From NCBI GenBank assembly GCA_029762625.1, contig JARVGI010000013.1, positions 1-54,253 of the forward strand: a stretch of 54,253 nucleotides of DNA, given 5' to 3'. A program made the translations under genes and the position numbers. Below the pieces are notes generated by a model. That model was not told the DNA's origin. It did no database searches and worked only from the letters and a program-made list of their open reading frames with translations. The stretch comes from Methanomicrobiaceae archaeon (GTDB lineage Archaea; Halobacteriota; Methanomicrobia; Methanomicrobiales; Methanomicrobiaceae). Shown here in pieces: positions 42,334 to 52,500 of this stretch (its first letter is position 1; every line of letters begins with the position of its first letter).

Positions 42334-42575
42334 TGCGCAACCTCGACATGATAGTCGTGTATGACGGGGTTTGCCAGCAGGCGCTCGCACATCTCCATCG
42401 CTGTCGCGCGAGCGTCCTCCGGTGTTGGGGCATCGAGCGTGATGCGGTACACACTCGCGCTTGTCAGGCCCTCAGTGGCAAATCCGAGGTTGTTGAGGGC
42501 ATGCTGTATGGCCATCGCCTCGGGATCCAGCATGCCTTCTTTCAGTGCAATGGTAATCTGTACTTCAAACTTCAT
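42330..42575 (-). CDS. purS: phosphoribosylformylglycinamidine synthase subunit PurS
   Basis: An 81-residue PurS. It is a small dimeric alpha/beta protein that bridges PurQ and PurL and helps ammonia transfer. Recognisable elements are the start MKFEVQITIALKEGMLDPEA, the LNNLGFA turn and the C-terminal CERLLANPVIHDYHVE. It overlaps purC by 4 bp upstream and purQ by 4 bp downstream, so the three subunits or enzymes are translated together. Confidence 0.95.
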   Translation of the reverse strand: MKFEVQITIALKEGMLDPEAMAIQHALNNLGFATEGLTSASVYRITLDAPTPEDARATAMEMCERLLANPVIHDYHVEVAQ

Positions 42576-43294
42576 TCTGTTCCTCCAAAATACCCGGGGA
42601 TTATTCTCTGCACCACACGCTCATAGGCCGAAAGCACATCGCCTTTGTCGAACCGGTAGACATCCTTGTCGAGTGACTCGCCGGTTTCCATGTCCCATAG
42701 ACGCATGGAATCCATGCTGATCTCGTCGCCCAGCAGAATTGAACCCTCCTTTTTCCCGAACTCAACCTTGAAGTCGACGAGGGTGATCCCCTGTTCCCTG
42801 AAATGCTCCGACAGCAGGCGATTTATCTCGAGTGCCCTCGTACGGATGGCAGCGATCTCCTCGCGCGTCAGCAGATCCAGCGCCACAATGATATCATCAT
42901 TGATCATCGGGTCGTGGCGGGTATCGTCCTTGAAGTCCATCACGATGACGGGGGGATCGAGCACCTGTCCCTCCGCGAAGGGATACCGGTGCACGATGGA
43001 TCCTGCAGCGCGGTTCCGCACGATGATTTCCAGCGGAATCATGGCAAGTTCCTTCACAATCATGGTGCGGTCGTCCACCATGCGGACAAAATGGGTGGCA
43101 ATCCCGTGTTTCTCGAGGTACGTAAAGAAAAATGCTGATACGACTGCGTTGAACACACCCTTTCCCGGCAGGACGTCTTTTTTCTCCCCGTCAAATGCCG
43201 TGATATCGTCCCTGAACCGGACGACAAGTTCTCCCGCTTCTTCGGAGCGATAGACCGATTTCGCTTTCCCTGCATACAGGGGCTCGCTGTTCAT
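42572..43294 (-). CDS. purC: phosphoribosylaminoimidazole-succinocarboxamide synthase
   Basis: A 240-residue SAICAR synthetase. It joins aspartate to CAIR with ATP in purine synthesis. The start LYAGKAKSVYRSE, the RNRAAGSIVHRYP segment, and DFKVEFGK with LLGDEISMDSMRLW are family hallmarks. It is a cytoplasmic, ATP-grasp-like enzyme of normal length. It overlaps cofG and purS by 4 bp each, as part of a minus-strand chain of five genes. Confidence 0.95.
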   Translation of the reverse strand: MNSEPLYAGKAKSVYRSEEAGELVVRFRDDITAFDGEKKDVLPGKGVFNAVVSAFFFTYLEKHGIATHFVRMVDDRTMIVKELAMIPLEIIVRNRAAGSIVHRYPFAEGQVLDPPVIVMDFKDDTRHDPMINDDIIVALDLLTREEIAAIRTRALEINRLLSEHFREQGITLVDFKVEFGKKEGSILLGDEISMDSMRLWDMETGESLDKDVYRFDKGDVLSAYERVVQRIIPGYFGGTE

Positions 43295-44382
43295 GAACCC
43301 TCTCTCTCCTCAATCATGTTCGCAAGATGTCTGATAAGCCCTTCGATAGTGGGGTGATACCACCCTTTTTCGATGTATTGAGGATAGATGCAGAGCCGTT
43401 CTTTCAGGACGGCATCGCCCACAAGTTCTTTTAATCGGTCGATCTGGGGCCACGGGTGTTCGGGGTTGACGTGATCGATGGTGAGCGGGGATACGCCCCC
43501 GAGATCATCCACCCCGCACCCGATGAGTTTCCCGGCATCGGCAAGATTGGGAGGAATCTGCACCGCCACATCACGCGGGAGGATCTCCTCTGCCATGCGG
43601 ATGGTATTGCAGATCTCCTCATAGCCCGGCACCGCGGCCCCCTCCATCGGCGTGCCTTCCTTCGGGCAGAAGTTCTGGATGATGACCTCCTGAATATGCC
43701 CGTAGCGCCGGTGAAGCCCTGCAATGACCTCGAGCGATTCTTCCCGGTCGGATCTGCTCTCGCCGATGCCGATCAGCAGGCCGGTGGTGAAGGGGATTTT
43801 GAGCCTGCCCGCATTCTCGATCACCTCGATGCGCACCGCAGGATCTTTGCCGGGCGAGTTCCTGTGCGCCGGGATGTCCGCGGTCGTCTCCAGCATGAGG
43901 CCCATGCTGGCGTTCACTTCCCGGAACCACTCCAGCTCTTCACAGGTCATGATGCCGGCATTGGTGTGAGGGAGGAGTCCGGCTTCGATGCTCAGCAGGC
44001 ACATGTCATAGCAGTAATCGAGGATGCTCTCGTAGCCGATCGTCCGGACCATGCGCTGAAAGCCCGGTTCTTCTTCGGGCCGTTCACCGAACGTGAAGAG
44101 TGCCTCGGTGCATCCTGCCGCTGCCCCCCGGAGAAGAATCGTCCTGACCTCATCGGGATCTATGAGGCATCCTTCCCGGACGGGAGTCCGGAAAATACAG
44201 TAGGCGCACCTGTTCCTGCATACCGTGGTGAGAGGAAGAAATACATTGCGGGAGAACGTGATTACACGGTGCTGCATGGGTACACATGGGTACGTATCCA
44301 CATCAACTGTTCGGAGCAGCGTGTCGTCTGCTGTCGCTTCCGCATGACCGGGATGCTCCGGAGATCGGGGTACGGGGTTCAT
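43291..44382 (-). CDS. cofG: 7,8-didemethyl-8-hydroxy-5-deazariboflavin synthase subunit 1 (CofG)
   Basis: A 363-residue radical SAM protein. CofG with CofH joins a ribityl-uracil precursor and tyrosine to form Fo, the chromophore of coenzyme F420. The cluster motif is CRNRCAYC at 55-62. ITFSRNVFLPLTTVC before it and GVDDLGGVSPLTIDHVNPEHPWP later are strong family signatures. I start at ATG 44382. An ATG at 44277 would leave about 328 residues and cannot be excluded. cofH is not in this window. The gene is divergent from cofC, 55 bp away, and leads the purine-gene chain. Confidence 0.93.
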   Translation of the reverse strand: MNPVPRSPEHPGHAEATADDTLLRTVDVDTYPCVPMQHRVITFSRNVFLPLTTVCRNRCAYCIFRTPVREGCLIDPDEVRTILLRGAAAGCTEALFTFGERPEEEPGFQRMVRTIGYESILDYCYDMCLLSIEAGLLPHTNAGIMTCEELEWFREVNASMGLMLETTADIPAHRNSPGKDPAVRIEVIENAGRLKIPFTTGLLIGIGESRSDREESLEVIAGLHRRYGHIQEVIIQNFCPKEGTPMEGAAVPGYEEICNTIRMAEEILPRDVAVQIPPNLADAGKLIGCGVDDLGGVSPLTIDHVNPEHPWPQIDRLKELVGDAVLKERLCIYPQYIEKGWYHPTIEGLIRHLANMIEEREGS

Positions 44383-44437
44383 CGAGAAGCGCGTACCTTC
44401 GATGGCTTTTTGACGTTTCCACAACAACGTTTTGGAA

Positions 44438-45070
44438 ATGTGCGTTCAGGCTATCATCCCCTTTAAGCCGGTAAACCCGAAGACACGACTTTCCTGTATT
44501 TTAACGCAGCCGGAACGGGAACAATTCGCGCGGGTGATGCTCGGCGATGTGATTTCAGCAGTGATCGGGGCCGGGTGCAGGCCGTATATTCTCTCCACGC
44601 ATCCCTATTCCTGTGACAATGCCGGGACGGTTGTCAAGGACATGGGGCTGAACGAAGCACTGAATGCATGCCTTGCCACGCTCCATCACCCGGCACTCAT
44701 CATCATGTCCGACCTGCCCCTGATCACGGCGGATGCCGTGTCGCGCCTTTTGAATACGGAAGCGGATCTGGGGATCGCCCCGGGCCGCGGAGGCGGGACG
44801 AATTCGCTATACATAAAAGACCCGCAACGGTTCCACGTTGATTTTTACGGGGCAAGCTTCCGGGATCATATCAATATTGCCCGTGAGGCGGGTTTGAGCA
44901 CCGAAATAATCGATTCCTTCCGCCTGCACACCGATGTCGATGAAAAAGATGACCTTGTCGAGATTCTTCTTCACGGTGAAGGAAAAAGCAGGAAATTTTT
45001 AATGGATCTCGGGTTTTCGCTTTCCATCGAAAAGGGACGGGTTGGCATTCAGCGCAACTCCCATAAATAA
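44438..45070 (+). CDS. cofC: 2-phospho-L-lactate guanylyltransferase
   Basis: A 210-residue nucleotidyltransferase that activates 2-phospholactate (or a related C3 acid) with GTP for F420 side-chain synthesis. The N-terminal AIIPFKPVNPKTRLS is the nucleotide-binding motif; IIMSDLPLITADA and IAPGRGGGTNSLYI complete the GT-A-like fold. I chose ATG 44438 over an upstream TTG. Its last 72 bp overlap, on the opposite strand, the 3' end of cofE. It is divergent from cofG. Confidence 0.92.
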   Translation: MCVQAIIPFKPVNPKTRLSCILTQPEREQFARVMLGDVISAVIGAGCRPYILSTHPYSCDNAGTVVKDMGLNEALNACLATLHHPALIIMSDLPLITADAVSRLLNTEADLGIAPGRGGGTNSLYIKDPQRFHVDFYGASFRDHINIAREAGLSTEIIDSFRLHTDVDEKDDLVEILLHGEGKSRKFLMDLGFSLSIEKGRVGIQRNSHK

Positions 45071-45802
45071 GCATTCAGGGGCGGCAATACTCTCCACGCC
45101 CCGTGCTTCCGAGAGCCTGAGGCCGAGACCGCGGACGACCGCCGCAGGGACGCATTCGTCGGCCTCGCCCATCACCAGTTCGCATGCGGATGCGATATTG
45201 TCGGCGACCGCTGCCTGGGTCACTTCAAGCTCTCTCCCGTAGAGATCACAGCGCCCCCGTTCGTCTTCGACGGCGTCGAGTCCCGAACACCCGATCGCCA
45301 CACCACTGCACCCCAGTCTCATCGCATGGGTGCGGGAATCCGCGATGATCACGCCGATGCGAACCCCGCACTCTTTCTCCACCCCTCTGCGGATGCGTTC
45401 GGCACTGCGATCGGGATCGTTCGGGAGTTTGACGACCGTTCCCGGTGGGGCGTTGGATCCGTCGATCCCCGCGTTGGGAAGGAGGGTTCCGTTCTTCATG
45501 CAGAGCAGAAATCCAGGGATTCCCCCGATGATGTCATCGCTCTCTTCCAGCACAACCTCCACGAGCCGCGGATCCATCTGGTAGTCGGCTGCAAGGCGCT
45601 GCGCCTCTTTTGAGGGGACGATCCCGTCCAGCCATGCGAGATCGCCCTCGGCGGTGGCAATGGCCGTTTCGGCGACGACGAGCACATCCCCCTCCTCAAA
45701 TCCGCCAATTGCCCCTGCTGCCTCGATGAGGATGGCGAGCACGTCGTCGCCGATGCCGATGAGCGCAGTGGTCAGCCCGTATACACAAAACTGGAAACTC
45801 AT
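44999..45802 (-). CDS. cofE: coenzyme F420:L-glutamate ligase
   Basis: A 267-residue CofE. It adds glutamates to F420-0 with GTP. The family signature segments are present: LIGIGDDVLAILIEAA, VVAETAIATAEG, IGVIIADSRTHAMRLGCSGVAIG in two blocks, and GRELEVTQAAVADNIASACELVMGEADE in two blocks. I chose ATG 45802, which overlaps the folP stop by 4 bp. It is the last gene of the glyA-folD-folP-cofE chain. Its 3' end overlaps cofC on the opposite strand by 72 bp. Confidence 0.93.
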   Translation of the reverse strand: MSFQFCVYGLTTALIGIGDDVLAILIEAAGAIGGFEEGDVLVVAETAIATAEGDLAWLDGIVPSKEAQRLAADYQMDPRLVEVVLEESDDIIGGIPGFLLCMKNGTLLPNAGIDGSNAPPGTVVKLPNDPDRSAERIRRGVEKECGVRIGVIIADSRTHAMRLGCSGVAIGCSGLDAVEDERGRCDLYGRELEVTQAAVADNIASACELVMGEADECVPAAVVRGLGLRLSEARGVESIAAPECLFMGVALNANPSLFDGKRKPEIH

Positions 45803-46611
45803 CGATTCCGCTCCATGCATTCAATGACCCGGATCAGGTCGCGCGTTTCGCCGACGTCATGGGTCCTGACAAGGGAAGCCCCTCGCAGGATGAGGCCACA
45901 GGTCACGGCAAGCGACCCGGCAAGGCGTTGCTCCGTCGGCCTGTCGAGCAGATCGCCGATGAACGATTTTCTCGAAACGGCTGCAAGCAGTGGCCTGTCA
46001 AACGCGAGAAAACGGGAGAACTGCCTGCAGAGATCCCAGTCGTGCTGCGCCGTCTTCTCCACTGTCCACCTTCCCACGGCCGGATCGAGGACGAACTCCC
46101 CGATGTCTGCGATATGCGCCCGCTCCACCACACGGACAAGGGCGTCACAGGTGGCCTCTACCCCGATGGCATCGCCCGGCCGCGTCATGGCAGCCATCAG
46201 GATCGCTGAAAGTCCTGCATCGCCGATCAGCGCTGCGACATTCCTGTCGGATAGTCCGCTGATATCATTGACAGCATGGATATCGAAAGCAAGGCAGGCC
46301 TCGAGCACTTCCGGGTGCATGGTGTCCACCGAGACGGCAACGCCGAGTCCCGCGCACTCCTCCAGAGCGCCGATCATGCGCGCCCTCTCGTCCGCCACGC
46401 CGAGAGGAGGAGCGCCCGGTGCCGTGCTGCGCGCCCCGATGTCGAGAATGTCGGCGCCCTGAGCGATCAGTTCTTCCCCCCTCCGCCGCACGCCATCGAT
46501 ATTCACGAACGATCCAGAAAAAAACGATTCAGGGCTGCAGTTGATGACGCCCATGAGGCGGACCGGGCGGTCGGCTCCGATGGTTACGGCGCCTATGGTA
46601 CACGTCCGCAT
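45799..46611 (-). CDS. folP: dihydropteroate synthase-like protein
   Basis: A 270-residue TIM-barrel protein of the DHPS family. Visible motifs are [45 protein letters not shown] and [10 protein letters not shown]. In bacteria DHPS joins p-aminobenzoate to a pterin; in methanogens the pathway to tetrahydromethanopterin uses a ribosyl-aminobenzene partner, so the substrate may differ. It overlaps folD by 19 bp and cofE by 4 bp, within a C1-carrier gene chain. It is cytoplasmic. Confidence 0.85.
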   Translation of the reverse strand: MRTCTIGAVTIGADRPVRLMGVINCSPESFFSGSFVNIDGVRRRGEELIAQGADILDIGARSTAPGAPPLGVADERARMIGALEECAGLGVAVSVDTMHPEVLEACLAFDIHAVNDISGLSDRNVAALIGDAGLSAILMAAMTRPGDAIGVEATCDALVRVVERAHIADIGEFVLDPAVGRWTVEKTAQHDWDLCRQFSRFLAFDRPLLAAVSRKSFIGDLLDRPTEQRLAGSLAVTCGLILRGASLVRTHDVGETRDLIRVIECMERNR

Positions 46612-47438
46612 GCGCTCGCCCGGGCCGCCTCAAAGGTGTTTTCCATCAGCGTTGCGATGGTCATGGGGCCGACGCCGCCGGGCACCGGCGAGATTGCTGC
46701 GGCGACCTCCTGTACCGATTCGAAGTCGATATCGCCGCACAGGTTCCCCTGTTCGTCCTGGTTGATGCCGACATCGATCACCACTGCGCCCTTCCCGACC
46801 ATCTCCCGTGTGACAAAGCGTGCCCTGCCAACGGCGCTGATCAGGATGTCTGCCCGGGCGGTATGGGCTGCAAGATCGCGTGTCCTGGAATGACAGATGG
46901 TGACGGTTGCGTCGGCATTGAGCAGGAGCGCTGCCATGGGGCGTCCTACATCAATGCTCCTTCCCACGACCACGGCATGTTTTCCCTCGCATTCGATATC
47001 GTATTCATCGAGCAGTGTCATAATCCCGGCCGGTGTGCAGGGAACAAATCGCGGCTCTCCACTGAAGAGATAGCCGAGGTTGAGGGGATGGAACCCGTCC
47101 ACATCCTTGTGCGGCACGACCACTTCGATGACCGTTTGTGAATCCACCTGCGGCGGGAGGGGGAGCTGGACGAGGATGCCGTTGATATCGGGGTCGTCAT
47201 TCAGTCGTACAACCTGCTCCAGCACCATCTCCGTGGTCGCATCTCCCGGCAGTTCTATGCCGATCGAGGCGATTCCCACCCGCTCGCAGGCCCGGTGTTT
47301 CATCCGCACGTACATCTGCGATGCGGGATCGTCGCCAACGATCACGGTAGCGAGACGGGGGTAGAGGCCGGACTCGTCAATCTTCTCTTTCAGCAGTTCA
47401 AGCCGCTTTTCCGAAGTTTTTTTTCCGTCGAGTATCAT
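46593..47438 (-). CDS. folD: bifunctional methylenetetrahydrofolate dehydrogenase/cyclohydrolase
   Basis: A 281-residue FolD. It interconverts methylene-, methenyl- and formyl-tetrahydrofolate with NADP. The motifs are [16 protein letters not shown] (with catalytic Lys), [24 protein letters not shown] and [17 protein letters not shown]. Length is normal. Its presence indicates that true tetrahydrofolate is used alongside methanopterin, probably for purine or serine-glycine synthesis. It overlaps glyA by 4 bp and folP by 19 bp. Confidence 0.95.
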   Translation of the reverse strand: MILDGKKTSEKRLELLKEKIDESGLYPRLATVIVGDDPASQMYVRMKHRACERVGIASIGIELPGDATTEMVLEQVVRLNDDPDINGILVQLPLPPQVDSQTVIEVVVPHKDVDGFHPLNLGYLFSGEPRFVPCTPAGIMTLLDEYDIECEGKHAVVVGRSIDVGRPMAALLLNADATVTICHSRTRDLAAHTARADILISAVGRARFVTREMVGKGAVVIDVGINQDEQGNLCGDIDFESVQEVAAAISPVPGGVGPMTIATLMENTFEAARASACGRVP

Positions 47439-48694
47439 GACAGGTCCGCTGGTGGTATTTCGGGATAGAGGGGGAAGCTGCTTGCCAGTGCTTCCACCTG
47501 CGCATGGATCTGCCGGATGACGGCATCGTTATCAATATCCTTGAGGATGTCGGCGATCATGCCTGCGATGGTCCGCATCTCGTCCTCTTTCATACCGCGG
47601 GAGGTCACCGCGGGAGTGCCGACACGGAGGCCGCTGGTCACGAAGGGGCTTCTTGTCTCCCGGGGGATGGTGTTTTTATTGACCGTGATGTTTGCCTTCT
47701 CAAGCGCCTGTTCCGCCTCAAGCCCGGTGATGCCCTGGCTGGTGAGGTCGAGGAGAATGAGATGGTTGTCAGTGCCGCCGGAGACGAGGTCGAGCCCTTC
47801 GTCCAGGAAGACTTCCGCCAAGGTCTGCGAATTCTTCACGATCTGCCTGCAGTAGTCGGTAAACGAGGGGTGCATTGCTTCCCTGAAGCAGACCGCCTTG
47901 CCGGTGATGATGTGCATGAGAGGGCCGCCCTGCATCCCGGGAAAGATTGAACGGTCGATGTCTGCCGCATATTCCTCGTTGCACATGATGGCGCCGCCGC
48001 GAGGGCCCCGCAGCGTTTTGTGCGTGGTGGTGGTGGTGAAGTTCACGATCCCTACGGGTGAGTTATGAAGCCCGGTCGCGCATAATCCAGCGATATGGGC
48101 AATGTCAGCCATGCAGAGCGCACCCACGCTCTCGGCAATCTCCTGAAATGCCTTGAAGTCGATCTCACGGGGGTATGCACTTGCGCCGCAGACGATCAAC
48201 TTCGGTTTCTCTTTGCGCGCCTGTTCCTCGATGGCGCCATAGTCAAGCATCTCTGTCTTGGAGTCGACCCCATAATGCGAGATCGTATACCATTTGCCGG
48301 TGATATTCACCGGCGATCCATGGGAAAGGTGGCCTCCCTGTGCAAGATCCTGGCTCATTATCACATCCCTGTGCTTCAGGTAGGCCATGTACACTGCCTG
48401 ATTGGCCTGGCTTCCCGAATGGGGCTGTACATTTGCGTGTTCTGCGCCAAAAAGTTCGCAGAGACGGTCTCGTGCGATATTTTCAACAATATCGTGAAAT
48501 TGACACCCTCCGTAGTATCGCTTTCCAGGGTAGCCTTCCGCATATTTATTAGTCATGATCGAACCGACTGCTTCCAGCACTCCCTTGCTGACAACGTTTT
48601 CCGATGCAATGAGTTCGAGCCCGTTTATTTGACGGAGGCGTTCCTGTTCAATAATTTCTGCGATTTCTGGATCGTGGTCGGCCAGATACGACAT
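47435..48694 (-). CDS. glyA: serine hydroxymethyltransferase
   Basis: A 419-residue PLP enzyme that converts serine and a tetrahydropterin to glycine and the methylene derivative. The PLP lysine is in [14 protein letters not shown] near residue 225. [27 protein letters not shown], and ADIAHIAGL are also typical. The N-terminal [16 protein letters not shown] matches. It is cytoplasmic and a dimer or tetramer. It is the first gene of the glyA-folD-folP-cofE chain. A TATA-like element lies at about 48773-48795. Confidence 0.96.
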   Translation of the reverse strand: MSYLADHDPEIAEIIEQERLRQINGLELIASENVVSKGVLEAVGSIMTNKYAEGYPGKRYYGGCQFHDIVENIARDRLCELFGAEHANVQPHSGSQANQAVYMAYLKHRDVIMSQDLAQGGHLSHGSPVNITGKWYTISHYGVDSKTEMLDYGAIEEQARKEKPKLIVCGASAYPREIDFKAFQEIAESVGALCMADIAHIAGLCATGLHNSPVGIVNFTTTTTHKTLRGPRGGAIMCNEEYAADIDRSIFPGMQGGPLMHIITGKAVCFREAMHPSFTDYCRQIVKNSQTLAEVFLDEGLDLVSGGTDNHLILLDLTSQGITGLEAEQALEKANITVNKNTIPRETRSPFVTSGLRVGTPAVTSRGMKEDEMRTIAGMIADILKDIDNDAVIRQIHAQVEALASSFPLYPEIPPADLS

Positions 48695-48912
48695 ATGCCA
48701 AAAAGGTTGTCGTGATCAGGTAATATCTTTTCTTGCCGGGGCAATCTGCGCACGTTTTCTCGAGAATCGCTGCATATTATATTTGGTTTTGATATATTTT
48801 CGATTCTTCGGCGTATTCCTCTCCTGCGTGCAAAACAAATCTTTTTTCACCGAGCACGGTGCAATATCATACTGTCACTCTATGGTCAGGCCAGAATACA
48901 GAGGGATCATCA
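48695..48912. promoter_or_regulatory. divergent promoter region, glyA and coiled-coil/smc genes
   Basis: AT-rich GCATATTATATTTGG and TTTTGATATATTTTC at 48772-48801 provide TATA-like elements, best placed for glyA on the minus strand. CAATATCATAC near 48861-48871 may serve the plus-strand genes. GAGGGAT lies 6 bases before the ATG at 48913. Confidence 0.4.
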
Positions 48913-49542
48913 ATGGCGCAGAAAGACGGAATAATCCGAAATCTTGAACACCAGCTGAGAGAACGGGATCAGGAGATTGAAAGATTGACATCGGAAACAC
49001 AGCAGGAACCACAGGATCGCCCGAAAATGAAAGATCTTGAAATGAAGGTCGTTGAAATGGAGAGCATGATCAAGGGGCTCACCGAAGAGCTGCTTGATCT
49101 CAAATCTGTGGTCAGAAAACTCGTACGTGTGCAGGAGGAGCGCGAACTGCGGGAGAGGCAGCCACCCGCTCCGGTACCGACTGCCAGGCCAGCACCGAAA
49201 CCTGCGGCCCCGCAGCCGCCGCAGATAAAACCGGAGACGACGGTGCCAGCGGCACCCAAGGGTGCGGCTGATCCGGAGAATGCTCCTGATCCGGAGAGTG
49301 CTCCTGAGCCTGCACGGAACGAAAAGGACAACACGGTGCTGATCATGCAGGCGGACGGGACCCTCAAACCCGAACAACGGCATGCCGATGATATGATTAT
49401 TGCCACCAACCGGCCCGGGATACCGCAAAAGAATTCGGGGCGCCCCTCTTCAGGTAAGATTATTATCGGAAAAAGTGAAGTCAAAGGGGAACGCGGCTCG
49501 AAAGCTCCACTCATCTACGCCGAAGATGAAGAAAAATCCTGA
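48913..49542 (+). CDS. coiled-coil, proline-rich protein upstream of smc
   Basis: A 209-residue protein starting at ATG 48913 after GAGGGAT. Residues 1-85 are strongly helical and charged, with heptad-like spacing (LEHQLRERDQEIERL and VEMESMIKGLTEELLDLKSVV), so a coiled coil is likely. Residues 86-145 are Pro/Ala-rich and probably disordered. The tail (GKIIIGKSEVKGERG and PLIYAEDEE) is charged. I know no assigned function. It lies 35 bp before smc in the same direction and is probably co-transcribed with smc-scpA, which makes it a candidate accessory factor of the condensin complex. This is inference. Confidence 0.7.
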   Translation: MAQKDGIIRNLEHQLRERDQEIERLTSETQQEPQDRPKMKDLEMKVVEMESMIKGLTEELLDLKSVVRKLVRVQEERELRERQPPAPVPTARPAPKPAAPQPPQIKPETTVPAAPKGAADPENAPDPESAPEPARNEKDNTVLIMQADGTLKPEQRHADDMIIATNRPGIPQKNSGRPSSGKIIIGKSEVKGERGSKAPLIYAEDEEKS

Positions 49543-49577
49543 TCATCGTATCACGAAACACAAAGGGAGCCTGGTCC

Positions 49578-52500
49578 TTGTACATCACCCAGCTGGAAAT
49601 AGATAATTTCAAATCTTTCAGTAAAAAGATCCGGATTCCCGTTTTTGAGGGTTTTACGGTAATCTCTGGCCCCAATGGCTCTGGGAAAAGCAATATTATC
49701 GATAGCATTCTTTTCTGTCTCGCCCTTTCCGGTGCGCGCGGCCTGCGCGCGGAAAAGCTGACCGATCTGATCAACCTGAACAGCGGAAAAAACACCGCAG
49801 AGGTCGCCATCACCTTTTCGGACGGCACCAACATCAGACGAAAGATCAAACGAACCGCCCGCGGCTACTACAGTTATAACTATCTCAACGATCGCCTCTG
49901 CAAACAGAGCGATGTGCTGGAGTACCTGAGCAGGTACGGGATCAAACCCGAAGGCTACAATGTGGTGATGCAGGGGGATATCACCCGCATCATGGAGATG
50001 AGCGACGGGGAGCGCAGGCGTATCATCGATGAAATCGCCGGCGTCGCTGAATTCGACAAAAAAAAGGAACAGGCACTCGGCGAGCTGGAAGTGGTGCGCG
50101 AGCGGATCGAGCGCGAAGAGCTCCTCCTGCGTGAACTCTCCCTCCGGCTCGAGGAGCTGGCTTCCGAGCGGGAACAGGCGCTTAAATACCGGCACTGGCA
50201 GGACAGGCTTGAATTTTTCCGCGGGTGCCGGTCTGCGGCACAGCTCCGGGAATATGAGCGGGATCATGCGCAGCTCTTCCAGATGATCGGCCAGCAGCAG
50301 CGTGAGCTGGAAGGGATCGCCGACCGGCGAAGTTCGTTTGAACGGGATAAATGCACCCTGCAGGAAGAGATCGCTGCCATTGATTGCGAAATCGAGGAAA
50401 AGAGCGGCACCGAATACCGCCGGCTCATTTCGAGCATCGAAGAGGCAAAGGGGGATATCCGCCTTGCCGAGCAGTCGATTGCACGCGACCAGCAGGAGAA
50501 GGAATCCAACCTTGAGGCCATCAATCGCGTGTACATGGATGCCCGCCGGGCAGAGACGCGCGTCGGGGAGTGCGCGGACAGTATCCGGAATCTCACCATC
50601 GACCGGTCGAATCTGGCAATGGAGATCGCAACGTTGCGGGCCGAGAAGGAATCGGTGGATGCGCGTCTGCAGAAGGAGAGCGAAAAGATCTCCGGTGCGA
50701 AAGAGGAACTCTTCTCTCTCATGGGGCGGGCGGATGAGACGCGGGCGGCGCGCGCCGATCTGCTGCACCAGCAGGATATCCTCATCGAGAAAAGCCGGAT
50801 ACGCACCTCCGAACGGGAACGGCTGGAAGCAAGGTTTACCCAGATCTCTGCCGAGTACGCGGAGAAAGAGGGCCAGTGTGCGGAATATGGACGATGCAGC
50901 GCCAGGATCGACGAGGAGAAGGCGGCGCTTGAGAAAGCCCTTTCACGGACCGAAAGCAATCTTCTCGCGCACCGTTCATCGCTCGAAAATCTGAAAAAAG
51001 AGCTCCGCTCGAAAGAACAGGAACTGATGCGCCTTGAGGCGCAGAACCAGGCGAGCGGAGCTGCCGCCGGGCGCGCCCTCGAGGCGGTGCTCGGGATGGA
51101 GGGCGTCTACGGCACCATCGCCCAGCTGGGGCGTGCGCCTCCTGAATATGCGGTCGCACTGAATACGGCGGCCGGAAACCGTCTCAACCATGTGGTGGTG
51201 GAAAACGACTCCGTCGCTGCCGGGGCAATCGCCTACCTGAAAGCGAACCGTCTCGGGAGAATGACCTTTTTGCCGCTGAACAAGTTGAACGTTCCCTCTC
51301 TGGGCCCCCTGCGGGACGGGGAGGTCATCGATTACGCGGTGAACCTGCTGGAGTTCGATCCCATGTTCGAGAAGGCGTTTGCGCTTGTTTTTGCGGGCAC
51401 GGTTGTGATCGACACGCTCGATCGCGCCCGCAGGAAAATGGGCAAGTTCCGTATGGTGACGCTGGAAGGCGACCTGGTGGAAAAGAGCGGCGCCATGACG
51501 GGAGGCTCATCGCAGCAGAAACGCAATATCGGGTTCGGTGTTGCTGCGGATGAGGAAATTTCCCGTGTACGTGTGGAGATCGCCGGTCTTGATGCCGAGG
51601 CGTCGGATCTGGAGAGCGCAATCGCCCGGCTCACCGAGGCGGGGGAGGAGGGTCGCAGGCAGCGTTCAGGGCTCGAAGAACAGCGTGCCCGGTACGCAAT
51701 GCTTCGCGAGGAGTATACCCGGCGTATGGCGGATCTCGAAGGCGAGAAGGCAGAGATCCATGCCTCTCTCGAGGCTATGCGAAACGAGATGCGCGAGGGA
51801 GGTGAGCAGCTTGCCCGGATCGAAGAGCAGCTGGAGACGGTATCCAAAGATCTTGCCGATCTCACCAGCGAGATCGATGCACTCAAACGAAATCTCGATG
51901 ATACGGAGATCCCCGCCCTCACCGAGCAACTGGAGCGCCTCCGCAAGGAAGTTGACGAGAATGAGCGGCGATTGCGCAACAAAGACGCCGACATCACCGA
52001 TATGCAGCGAGAACGCCAGTATTTTTCAAAGCGGATTGAGGAGCTGGAGGAGGAGCGGAAGCGTATTGGCGAGAAAAACGCAACACTCGACGAGGCGATT
52101 TCCGCTGCCCAGACGCGTATCGAGGAAAAGACGAAAAAAATTGCGGATCTCGAGCAACAACAGCAGGAGTTCTCGAAAGAACTGACAGAACTCCGGAATA
52201 ACCGTGACCGGCGGGCGGAAAATCTCAAGGGGATCGATCATGGCATCATCGAGCTTGACGGGGAAGCCGAGCGCGTGCACCTGCAGATCGGGGCATTGCA
52301 GGAGAGAGCGCAGGCTCTCGCGGATGAGATCGCGCACCTCCGTCAAGAGGTGGGGGACGCGCAGACCGATCTCTCCCTCACCGAGATCGATGCGGGTATG
52401 GCGGAAGCAGACGGCGAGATCCGGAAACTGGGTGCGGTGAATATGCTGGCCATCGAAGAGTATGACCGTGTGTGCCAGCGCGTCTCTGATCGCACCGAGA

